Shown one piece after another: positions 1 to 5,424 of a DNA stretch of 9,736 bases. The stretch is from positions 1 through 9,736 of the forward strand of contig DGUF01000134.1 in assembly GCA_002394525.1 (NCBI GenBank), written 5' to 3'. The notes beneath the pieces were generated by a model. It did no database searches. It was not told the origin of the DNA and worked only from the letters and a program-made list of their open reading frames with translations. The stretch's first letter is position 1. Each line of letters starts with the position of its first letter. The stretch is from Lachnospiraceae bacterium UBA4317. Its GTDB lineage: Bacteria; Bacillota_A; Clostridia; Lachnospirales; Lachnospiraceae. A program made the position numbers and the translations under genes.

Positions 1-239
1 ACGAGAACCTCTTCGAACCCGTCTATGGCCGCATGCTCCTGGCCGGGGAACGGAGCGGCAGCATGGAATCCGTCCTGGAGCGGCTCACAGAGCTCCTGGA
101 GGAAAATGTCACAGCCATGGTGGACCGCCTGGTCGGGATCGTCGATCCCCTCCTGTCCGGCATCCTCATGTTCACTGTGGGCCTCTCCCTACTCAGCGTC
201 ATGCTGCCTCTGATCGGCATGATGAATTCCATCGGGTAA
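1..239 (+). CDS. pilC: Type IV pilus / type II secretion platform protein PilC/GspF, C-terminal fragment
   Basis: The gene enters from outside the window; the reading frame starts at base 3 and gives 78 residues up to a TAA stop. GspF/PilC proteins are inner-membrane platform proteins that connect the cytoplasmic assembly ATPases to the growing pilus. The fragment shows the family's C-terminal hallmarks: a LAGERSGSMESVLERL segment (the conserved 'GE.sG.l...L' motif), then VDRLVGIVDPLL leading into one long hydrophobic helix that ends in SVMLPLIGMMNSI, close to the usual 'mLPi..l.n.i' end. The frame ends where the family normally ends, so the 3' end looks intact. It is followed after about 100 bp by small single-helix proteins and then pilT, which supports a pilus role. 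I cannot tell pilus from pseudopilus type by this fragment alone. Confidence 0.88.
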   Translation, partial: ENLFEPVYGRMLLAGERSGSMESVLERLTELLEENVTAMVDRLVGIVDPLLSGILMFTVGLSLLSVMLPLIGMMNSIG

Positions 240-342
240 AAGCATCGGATCCTGTCATCGGACATGGCATCGATAGTATTTAATCGAAAAAAACACCGGG
301 CAGATCCCCGGCCGCAGGGTACAGTCAGGAAAAGGAGCACAC

Positions 343-657
343 ATGTATTCTGATAAAAGAAAAAATCGAATATCCTGGATCCTGCTCCTTGTGGCGGCCC
401 TGGCGGCAGCCGCGGCCCTGTGGTTTTTCGCGGCGGGAAGGTCCTCCCGGGATCTCTCGGAGGAGAGTGCGGCCGCCGTGCGCAGCGCCATCATCAGAAG
501 CGCCCGCCAGTGCTACGCGGTCGAAGGGATCTACCCTCCGACCCTGGAGTACCTGCAGGAAAACTACGGACTCCAGGTCAACACCCGCGATTTTTACATC
601 CGCTACGATATTTTTGCCTCCAACATCGCCCCCGAGGTCACTGTGACAGGAAAATAA
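343..657 (+). CDS. Small single-helix membrane protein, pseudopilin-like, pilus operon
   Basis: The product has 104 aa. ATG is preceded by AAAGGAG at 331-337, 5 nt upstream. A basic N-terminus (KRKNR) is followed by one hydrophobic helix at about residues 10-30 (ISWILLLVAALAAAAALWFF), then a short soluble domain. The pattern ARQCYAVEGIYPPTLEYL (about 66-83) resembles the helix-plus-'YP..L..L' core of GspG-type pseudopilins. There is no G/A-F-xxx-E prepilin peptidase site before the helix, and no signal peptidase site is obvious, so it may stay as a membrane-anchored protein with its C-terminus outside. It lies directly downstream of pilC in the position of comGC-to-comGG-type genes. An accessory or minor pilin role is an inference from location and architecture; no firm family assignment is possible by eye. 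Confidence 0.8.
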   Translation: MYSDKRKNRISWILLLVAALAAAAALWFFAAGRSSRDLSEESAAAVRSAIIRSARQCYAVEGIYPPTLEYLQENYGLQVNTRDFYIRYDIFASNIAPEVTVTGK

Positions 658-688
658 AGCCCCGGAAGAGAATCGGAGATTGAATTTT

Positions 689-1159
689 ATGAAAAAGACC
701 AGTTCAACGCCCCTGGGTCTGTATGTGATCGGGATCGCGGCCCTCTTTATAGCCGGCTTCCTGATGCTGGTCATCTTCGGGGCCCAGACCTACCGGAACA
801 CGGTGGGCAGCCAGAATGACAACAACCGGGCCAGAGCGACCCTCTCCTATATCTCTGCGGCCGTCCGGTCCAGCGACACGGCAGGGGCGGTCCGGATCAC
901 GGAGGAGGACTCCGGGGACGGGACACAGGCCCCCGTGCTCCGGCTGGCGGACCACGGGACCGGATACGAGATCAGGATCTACCAGTACCAGGGAAAGCTG
1001 ATGGAGGAGTACGTCCGCGAGGATGCCCCCTTCGACCCGTCTGCCGGCACCGAGGTCGGCGAGACCCGGGTCTTTGAGGCGCAAAAGGACGGCGGCATCC
1101 TGAGGGTAGGGACCGATGACGGGAGCGTCCTCCTGCACCTGCGCGCAGAGCAGGATTAA
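689..1159 (+). CDS. DUF4860-like single-helix protein, pilus operon
   Basis: The product has 156 aa from ATG 689, with CGGAG at 674-678 about 10 nt upstream. An in-frame TTG at 680 would add three residues, but the same purine run then almost touches the start, so ATG is preferred. The helix at about residues 9-31 (LGLYVIGIAALFIAGFLMLV) is followed by GAQTYRNTV, then an Asn/Arg-rich stretch and a TLSYISAAVRSSD segment. A beta-rich C-terminus contains GYEIRIYQYQGKLMEEYVRE. This order (helix, 'YRNTV', 'R.tLSYI...vR..D', then 'yY.g.L.E..vre') is what I recall for DUF4860 proteins of Clostridia, which have no known function. It starts 31 nt after the preceding gene, consistent with one transcript. 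A pilin-like or minor pilin role is inferred from place only. There is no E5-type residue in the helix. Confidence 0.85.
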   Translation: MKKTSSTPLGLYVIGIAALFIAGFLMLVIFGAQTYRNTVGSQNDNNRARATLSYISAAVRSSDTAGAVRITEEDSGDGTQAPVLRLADHGTGYEIRIYQYQGKLMEEYVREDAPFDPSAGTEVGETRVFEAQKDGGILRVGTDDGSVLLHLRAEQD

Positions 1160-1233
1160 GGGCCTTTCCCCTGACAGGGATCGATCTGCGATGGTTTTCC
1201 CGGGACACGTAAAATCAGGCACAGGAAGAGATT

Positions 1234-1710
1234 ATGGACAGAAAACAGCATATCACCGCCTTCTATCTGGAGACCCTCCTGATGATCGTGGTGTTTATCT
1301 CCATCATACTGGTACTGACCAGGGTGTTCGGAGGGGCCCGCCTGCAGAGCGTGGAGGCGGAGCGCCTGACCACATCTGTCACCCTGGCCCAGAATACGGC
1401 TGAGGCCGTCTCCGCGTCGAAAAGCGCTGAGGACCTCCTGGCCCTCATGGACCGGGGAGGCAGCGCCCGGCTCAGCACAGATGAAAAGACCGGCCGCACC
1501 CTTGTGACGGCGGCCTATGACCATGACCTCCAGCCCGTCGCCCTCAGGGACGGAAGCCCCGAGGCGCCCGGCGCCCTGCTCGTGGAGGCCGAATGGATCC
1601 CGGCCGGGCAGGACGGAGGGCTGACGGACTGCCATATCCGGGTCAGCGCCGCGGACACCGGCGCCGAGATCTACAGCCTGGACACCTCCGTCTACATCCC
1701 GCAGCCGTGA
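1234..1710 (+). CDS. Small single-helix protein with pilin-like N-terminus, pilus operon
   Basis: The product has 158 aa. AGGAAGAG at 1223-1230 precedes the ATG. The N-terminus MDRKQHITAFYLETLLMIVV has a charged leader, then a hydrophobic helix at about 8-30 that contains a buried glutamate (E13). In type IV prepilins the mature chain starts with F/M and has Glu at position 5 inside the helix. If the chain were cut after T8, E13 would be position 5 (A-F-Y-L-E), but the residue before the cut would be Thr instead of Gly, so processing is doubtful. The soluble part has an amphipathic stretch (QSVEAERLTTSVTLAQNTAEAV) that continues the helix as in pilins, then a short acidic domain. Of the four small proteins in this operon it is the closest to a pilin in N-terminal layout. 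No family name can be given by eye. Confidence 0.82.
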   Translation: MDRKQHITAFYLETLLMIVVFISIILVLTRVFGGARLQSVEAERLTTSVTLAQNTAEAVSASKSAEDLLALMDRGGSARLSTDEKTGRTLVTAAYDHDLQPVALRDGSPEAPGALLVEAEWIPAGQDGGLTDCHIRVSAADTGAEIYSLDTSVYIPQP

Positions 1711-1713
1711 AGC

Positions 1714-1798
1714 AATAAGCTGTGAACCAATAAGCTGTAAACTTATAAGCTGTGAACCTACAAGCCGTCAACCGATATTTCTGTGAGATTTCTGTAAA
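1714..1798 (+). repeat. 15-bp tandem repeat array with AAGCTGTGA core
   Basis: Four contiguous 15-bp units occupy 1714-1728, 1729-1743, 1744-1758 and 1759-1773. Their forms are AATAAGCTGTGAACC, AATAAGCTGTAAACT, TATAAGCTGTGAACC and TACAAGCCGTCAACC. Two 11-bp units follow at 1777-1787 and 1788-1798 (ATTTCTGTGAG, ATTTCTGTAAA) that keep the CTGTRA core. The array starts four bases after the stop of the preceding gene. Because 15 is a multiple of 3, the first three units read in frame with that gene as a five-codon motif ending in a stop. It fills most of the gap before the next small pilus-operon gene. The function is unknown. Confidence 0.85.
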
Positions 1799-1815
1799 TC
1801 CGACCGGAGAAAGCT

Positions 1816-2223
1816 ATGAATCAGGTACCCATCAAGCTGGGCCCCCTGGCCTTGCTTCTGACCATCATCAGCATCTGCCTGACGACCCTCTCCATACTGA
1901 CCTGCACGACGGCCGGCGCTGACCTGCGCCTGGCCTCCAAGTATGCCGATACCGTCCGCATCCGCTATGAGCTTGAGCGGGAGGGACAGGCCTTTTTGCA
2001 GGAGGCGGACGAGACGGTCTCCTCGGGCCTCCCCCTCAACGCGGTCTTTGACGCCGCTCCCGCCCCCGGCGGGGGGATCACCAGGACCTTTGAGAAGGAG
2101 GGGACGGTCCTGACCGTAACCCTGGCCCCCGCGGCCGCCGGATACCGCGTCTCCGAGTGGAGCCTGGTCCGGCAGTGGGAGGAGAACGACAGCATCGGAA
2201 ATATCTGGACAGGTGAGTGGTAG
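1816..2223 (+). CDS. Small single-helix membrane protein, pilus operon
   Basis: The product has 135 aa. ATG is preceded by GGAG at 1806-1809, 6 nt upstream. The N-terminus MNQVPIKLGPLALLLTIISI opens a hydrophobic helix at about 9-31, followed by TTAGADLRLASKYADTVRIRYELEREGQ, a long helical, charged stretch. The C-terminal half contains a Pro/Gly turn (AAPAPGGGI) and an alternating beta-like segment (GTVLTVTLAP), ending in an acidic, Trp-containing tail. Gly9 before the helix is reminiscent of a prepilin cut site, but there is no phenylalanine after it and no glutamate at the fifth position. It is the fourth small protein between pilC and pilT, and the gaps on both sides carry AAGCTGTGA tandem repeats. 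A minor pilin or assembly accessory role is inferred from location; I do not recognise the family. Confidence 0.8.
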   Translation: MNQVPIKLGPLALLLTIISICLTTLSILTCTTAGADLRLASKYADTVRIRYELEREGQAFLQEADETVSSGLPLNAVFDAAPAPGGGITRTFEKEGTVLTVTLAPAAAGYRVSEWSLVRQWEENDSIGNIWTGEW

Positions 2224-2254
2224 AACTATAATAAAATTTTCATAAAGTAATAAC

Positions 2255-2298
2255 AAAGCTGTGATATAGCTGTGAGAAAGCTGTGAGGCAGCTGATAA
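2255..2298 (+). repeat. 11-bp tandem repeat array with AAGCTGTGA core
   Basis: Four contiguous 11-bp units occupy 2255-2265, 2266-2276, 2277-2287 and 2288-2298. Their forms are AAAGCTGTGAT, ATAGCTGTGAG, AAAGCTGTGAG and GCAGCTGATAA. The core AAGCTGTGA is the same as in the 15-bp array about 500 bp upstream, but the period is one helical turn here. The array lies between the fourth small pilus gene and pilT, downstream of an A/T-rich stretch (2224-2254) and upstream of the pilT ribosome binding site. The function is unknown. Confidence 0.8.
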
Positions 2299-2365
2299 AA
2301 CTCCCTGCCGGGATGACCGCAGGGCACAGAAGATAAGGCAGGACTCTGCAGGAAAGGACAGCGAT

Positions 2366-3442
2366 ATGCAGATTGAAGCGATATTACAGAAGGCGATCGA
2401 GATGGACGCGGCCGATATATTCATCATCGCAGGTCTCCCCATCACCTTCAAATGCCACGGCCATCAGGAGCGCATGACGGGCTTCGGGGACCTGCCGGAC
2501 CGTCTGCTGGAGGACAGCATCTCCGTCCTGGTGGATGAGATCTACACGATCAGCCGGCGCAGCCGCGCCAACCTGGAAAAGGGGATTGACGACGACTTCT
2601 CCTTCTCCCTTTCCCGCCTGGGGCGCTTCCGCGTCAATGTCTTCCGCCAGAGAGGGTCTTTGGCGGCGGTCATCCGCGTGATCCACTTCGGCCTGCCGGA
2701 CCCTGCCAGGCTGGGCATCCCGGAAAATGTGCTTTCGCTCGCCGACAATAAAAAGGGCCTGGTCCTGATCACCGGCGCCGCGGGCACCGGAAAATCGACG
2801 ACGCTGGCCTGTATGATCGACAGGATCAACAAGAGCCGGGACTGCCATATCATCACCATGGAGGACCCGATCGAATATATCCACCGCCACGACAAGTCGA
2901 TCGTGACCCAGAGGGAGATCTCGATCGACACACCCGGCTATCTGGAGTCCCTGCGGTCGGCCCTGCGCGAGAGCCCGGACGTCATCCTTCTGGGCGAGAT
3001 GCGCGACTACGACACAATCTCCAGTGCCATCACAGCGGCGGAGACGGGCGTCCTGCTCTTCTCGACCCTCCACACCAGCAGCGCCGCCAATACCATCAAC
3101 CGCATCCTGGATGTTTTTCCTGCCAATCAGCAGCAGCAGGTCAAGATCCAGCTTGCCCAGATCCTCAAGGGCGTGGTCTGCCAGCAGCTGGTGCCCGGCA
3201 TCGACGGCGGCCAGATCCCCGTCTTCGAGGTCCTAAGATCCACGACCGCCATCCAGAACATGATCCGCGAGGACAAGCTCCACCAGCTGGACAGCGCCAT
3301 GCACGCGGGCGCCGCGGACGGCATGTGCACCATGGACGGAAGCCTCCTGAAGCTTTTCAGGGAGGGCAGGATCAGCAAGGCCACAGCCCTGGTCAGCTGC
3401 GTCCACTATGAAAACATGGTCAAGCGCGTCGGCGGGATCTGA
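2366..3442 (+). CDS. pilT: Type IV pilus retraction ATPase PilT
   Basis: The product has 358 aa, the usual length of PilT (about 340-370). AGGAAAGGA at 2350-2358 supports the ATG. It is a cytoplasmic hexameric ATPase that drives pilus depolymerisation and thus twitching and DNA or surface traction. An N-terminal PAS-like domain (about 1-100) is followed by the RecA-like domain with Walker A GAAGTGKST (137-145), the Asp box HIITMEDPIEYIH (161-173), Walker B VILLGEMRD (206-214, Glu211) and the His box STLHTSSAANTINRI (233-247, His236). AIQNMIRE at 295-302 matches the AIRNLIRE motif that is specific to PilT and needed for retraction, which separates it from PilB/GspE; the tetracysteine metal site of PilB is absent. 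It is the last gene of the pilus run. All catalytic residues visible by eye are intact. Confidence 0.96.
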   Translation: MQIEAILQKAIEMDAADIFIIAGLPITFKCHGHQERMTGFGDLPDRLLEDSISVLVDEIYTISRRSRANLEKGIDDDFSFSLSRLGRFRVNVFRQRGSLAAVIRVIHFGLPDPARLGIPENVLSLADNKKGLVLITGAAGTGKSTTLACMIDRINKSRDCHIITMEDPIEYIHRHDKSIVTQREISIDTPGYLESLRSALRESPDVILLGEMRDYDTISSAITAAETGVLLFSTLHTSSAANTINRILDVFPANQQQQVKIQLAQILKGVVCQQLVPGIDGGQIPVFEVLRSTTAIQNMIREDKLHQLDSAMHAGAADGMCTMDGSLLKLFREGRISKATALVSCVHYENMVKRVGGI

Positions 3443-3508
3443 AACACCGTCAGGAGCAGGATCGTCTCCAGGCCGGTCACTTCCGGAAGAAAACGGAATA
3501 ACACGGAA

Positions 3509-3563
3509 TTACAAAAGAACCATCAACAGTGTAATATACACCCCCTACAGACAGTGAATGTCT
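3509..3563 (+). promoter_or_regulatory. Possible promoter and two small inverted repeats before the 159-aa gene
   Basis: TTACAA (3509-3514) and TAATAT (3532-3537) are 17 bp apart but match the sigma-A consensus poorly. The second hexamer lies inside the inverted repeat GTGTA-ATA-TACAC (3529-3541). A second one, AGACA-GTGAA-TGTCT (3549-3563), ends four bases before the AAAGGAGG ribosome binding site. The gap shows no terminator after pilT, so readthrough from the pilus operon is equally possible. Confidence 0.25.
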
Positions 3564-3582
3564 ATGAAAGGAGGTGGCCGAT

Positions 3583-4062
3583 ATGGAAGGATCACAGATT
3601 TATATCGGTACGCCAAACGGGATCGTCCTCTGTGTGAACAAAAAAACGGGAGACCAGCTCGAGGGATGCTTTTACCATTCCTACAGCCCCGAACCGGTTC
3701 ACTTTTATAACGCGGACGGACTTATCTTTGAAATGGAAAAGTTTTACGACAGCATTAATTTTCCGCACCCGGCGACCAACATCAGGTCCTTTGCGGACAG
3801 TACCCGCAGCAGCCACAGAACAGAGAAAAGGGAGAAAATCATGAAGGATCAGGAACTTCTCAGCAAGCACGGCGACATGGGCTCTTTCATCATCCGTGTC
3901 CAGCAGCGGCAGAACAGCAGCATGCAGGGCCGCCTGACCTGGATCGAGAAAAACAAGACAGTCTATTTCCGCTCCGTTTGGGAAATGATCCGTCTCATCG
4001 ACAGCGCCGTCGAGATGAACAGCCCCTCCCCGGAAGACGAGCTTCCCTCCTGGGAGGACTGA
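3583..4062 (+). CDS. Conserved-looking protein of unknown function, downstream of pilT
   Basis: The product has 159 aa from ATG 3583, with a near-perfect AAAGGAGG at 3567-3574 eight nt upstream. An in-frame GTG at 3574 overlaps that ribosome binding site and is rejected as the start. I do not recognise the protein. It has no signal peptide or membrane helix and should be cytoplasmic. The N-terminal part (about 1-65) looks beta-rich (QIYIGTPNGIVLCVNKKTG) and ends in FPHPATNIRSF. A charged linker (about 70-95) leads to a C-terminal part with GDMGSFIIRVQQRQNSSMQG, RLTWIEKNKTVYFRSVWEM and a final helix (IRLIDSAVEM) before an acidic tail. Its codons use A/T at third positions more than the flanking genes do. 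Position after pilT hints at a link to the pilus locus, but 140 bp separate them and nothing in the sequence proves it. Confidence 0.85.
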   Translation: MEGSQIYIGTPNGIVLCVNKKTGDQLEGCFYHSYSPEPVHFYNADGLIFEMEKFYDSINFPHPATNIRSFADSTRSSHRTEKREKIMKDQELLSKHGDMGSFIIRVQQRQNSSMQGRLTWIEKNKTVYFRSVWEMIRLIDSAVEMNSPSPEDELPSWED

Positions 4063-4089
4063 AGGCCCGGGTATAACGGCTTTTTTGCC

Positions 4090-4218
4090 CATGCGCGAAG
4101 CGCACGAGGAAGGTGAAAAGACAGGTTACATTCACAGTCCGAAGGAACTGCGAACAGGAAAAACCGCTCATAGCCAGGCTCCCCCGGGATATCTCCCGAG
4201 GGGGGCTTGTGGCGCGTG
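4090..4218 (+). other. Candidate structured RNA closed by a long-range helix
   Basis: The gap 4063-4383 is non-coding. In it CATGCGC (4090-4096) can pair with GCGCGTG (4212-4218), giving 7 bp with one G-U and ending directly before the TTTTTT at 4219-4224. The same left arm can instead form a local hairpin TGCGC-GAA-GCGCA (4092-4104). A second GAA-loop hairpin lies at 4135-4150 (CAGTCC/GGAACTG with a bulged A). The terminator-like hairpin at 4173-4213 competes with the long-range helix. I do not recognise a known riboswitch class (no T-box, SAM, TPP, cobalamin, c-di-GMP or M-box signatures), so this may be only a leader or trailer with chance pairings. Confidence 0.22.
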
Positions 4219-4224
4219 TTTTTT
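4173..4224 (+). terminator. Intrinsic terminator-like hairpin downstream of the 159-aa gene
   Basis: GCTCCCCCGGGA (4178-4189) pairs with TCCCGAGGGGGGC (4194-4206) around a TATC loop, with one bulged base and one G-U pair. An outer GCCA/TGGC pairing (4173-4176 with 4210-4213) extends it. TTTTTT follows at 4219-4224, five bases after the outer stem. A second T6 run at 4081-4086, close behind the stop codon, is preceded only by a weak GCC/GGC stem. Confidence 0.55.
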
Positions 4225-4257
4225 CAAGTAGACGATGAGCAATAAAAATGATATTCT

Positions 4258-4342
4258 ATATACTGTCTGCGCAAAATAAATGGCGTCAGGCAGTATATTT
4301 ATCTGTGCCTGCATGGAAAACGGCGTCAGGCACTGTATTTAT
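4258..4342 (+). repeat. Two tandem hairpin units (about 41 bp each) upstream of map
   Basis: Two head-to-tail copies share GGCGTCAGGCA and TATTTAT exactly 40 bp apart (4282 and 4322 starts; 21-bp core with two mismatches). Each copy is a hairpin. In unit 1, ATATACTGTCTG (4258-4269) pairs with CAGGCAGTATAT (4287-4298) over 12 bp with one G-U. In unit 2, GTGCCTG (4305-4311) pairs with CAGGCAC (4327-4333) over 7 bp. One C-G pair in unit 1 (4263-4293) is a G-C pair in unit 2 (4305-4333), a compensatory change. The array resembles a REP/BIME-type element or a doubled operator. It ends about 40 bp before the map start codon. Confidence 0.7.
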
Positions 4343-4383
4343 GCTTCTTTACTTCTTATTACATTTGAGAGGACTTTTACACA

Positions 4384-5271
4384 ATGATACATATCGGAAA
4401 GCAGAAAATGGAGCGGAATGACCCGTGCTGGTGCGGCAGCGGCAAAAAGTACAAGACCTGCCACATGCATTTTGATGAAAAACTGAAAAAGTACCAGCTC
4501 TACGGCGCCATCGTGCCGGACAGGAGCCTGCTCAAAAACCAGCAGACCATAGACGGGATCAAAAAGAGCGCGGAGATCAATATGGCCTGCCTGGACGCGG
4601 TCGCAAAAGAGATCGGCGCGGGCATGCCCACGGAGGACATCGACCGCATCGTCTATGATACGACCGTCCGCATGGGCGGCATCCCTGCCCCCCTCCATTA
4701 CGAGGGCTTTCCCAAGAGCGTGTGCACCTCGATCAACGAAGAGGTCTGCCACGGCATCCCCGATGAAAAGCATATCCTCAAGAACGGCGACATCATCAAT
4801 GTCGACTGCTCGACCATCCTCAACGGATATTTCTCGGATTCCTCCCGCATGTACTGCATCGGCGATGTCTCCGAGGAGAAAAGGCGCCTGGTCCAGGTGA
4901 CCAAAGAGTGCGTCGAGATCGGCCTGGAGGCAGTCATCCCCTGGACCTATCTGGGAGACATGGGCAGCAAGGTCCATGAGCACGCAGTGAAGAACGGCTA
5001 TTCCGTCGTCCGCGAGATCGGCGGCCACGGGATCGGCCTCGAATTCCACGAGGACCCCTTCGTCAGCTACGTGTCCGAACCCGGCACCGAGATGCTCATG
5101 GTGCCCGGCATGGTCTTTACCATCGAGCCCATGGTCAACATGGGTACGGACAGGATCTTCCAGGACGCCGATAACGGCTGGACCATCTATACACAGGACG
5201 GCAAACCCTCCGCCCAGTGGGAGATCCAGGTCCTGGTGACCGAACAGGGCCACGAGGTTCTGTGCTGGTAA
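4384..5271 (+). CDS. map: Methionine aminopeptidase, type I, with N-terminal SEC-C zinc motif
   Basis: The product has 295 aa; GAGAGGA at 4367-4373 precedes the ATG. The enzyme removes the initiator methionine from nascent proteins at the ribosome. Residues 11-27 form a SEC-C motif (RNDPCWCGSGKKYKTCH; Cys15, Cys17, Cys26, His27), a small zinc module that accounts for most of the extra length over the 250-264 aa of single-domain type I enzymes. The pita-bread domain carries the expected metal ligands: Asp141 (NVDCS), Asp152 (FSDSSRM), His215 (GGHGIG), Glu248 (FTIEPM) and Glu280 (SAQWE), with His123 (EEVCHGIPD) and His222 (LEFHEDP) as the substrate-site histidines. After Glu280 the residue is Ile, where many family members have His (the 'FEHT' pattern). 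SEC-C-bearing forms are common in Clostridia. metG follows after a repeat-filled gap of 262 bp. Confidence 0.97.
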   Translation: MIHIGKQKMERNDPCWCGSGKKYKTCHMHFDEKLKKYQLYGAIVPDRSLLKNQQTIDGIKKSAEINMACLDAVAKEIGAGMPTEDIDRIVYDTTVRMGGIPAPLHYEGFPKSVCTSINEEVCHGIPDEKHILKNGDIINVDCSTILNGYFSDSSRMYCIGDVSEEKRRLVQVTKECVEIGLEAVIPWTYLGDMGSKVHEHAVKNGYSVVREIGGHGIGLEFHEDPFVSYVSEPGTEMLMVPGMVFTIEPMVNMGTDRIFQDADNGWTIYTQDGKPSAQWEIQVLVTEQGHEVLCW

Positions 5272-5272
5272 A

Positions 5273-5391
5273 CATGACAAAGGGGACGGTCCTTTCTGGC
5301 ACGTTTTCGCAAGCATGACAAAGGGGACGGTCTTTTCTGGCACATTTCCGGGTGTGACAAAGGAAATGGTCCTTCCCGGCACATTTCCGGG
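5273..5391 (+). repeat. Three direct repeats, GACAAAGGGGACGGTCC family
   Basis: Three imperfect copies begin at 5273, 5314 and about 5353 (spacing 41 and 39 bp). The shared order is TGACAAAGG, GACGGTC or ATGGTC, CTTTCTGGCAC, then ATTTCCGGG in copies 2 and 3. Each core can fold as a short hairpin (AAAGGG/TCCTTT around GACGG in copy 1; AGGA/TCCT kept in copy 3). The core resembles the GTGCC...ACCGTCCCCTTTGTCA interspersed repeats that I recall from many Firmicutes, probably REP-like and moved in trans. The array starts two bases after the map stop codon. Confidence 0.8.
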
Positions 5392-5424
5392 TCACTTTCC
5401 CAATCCATAGATTACTGACGATCA

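Noticed and set aside
243..274. Three short CATCGGA/CATCGAT direct repeats after pilC
   Set aside because: The units are only 6-7 bp, with spacing of 13 and 12 bp; chance is a sufficient explanation in such a short gap.
4116..4240. Possible small GTG-started peptide after a purine-rich stretch
   Set aside because: The frame passes straight through the terminator-like hairpin and T6 run, and the product is Arg-rich with no recognisable features.
4339..5382. A minus-strand open frame of about 350 codons antisense to map
   Set aside because: Same reason: it is the shadow of a clear + strand gene, begins in the repeat region and has no recognisable domain or convincing ribosome binding site.
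5273..5391. CRISPR array
   Set aside because: Only three imperfect copies exist, similarity runs through nearly the whole period so there are no unique spacers, and no cas gene is nearby.
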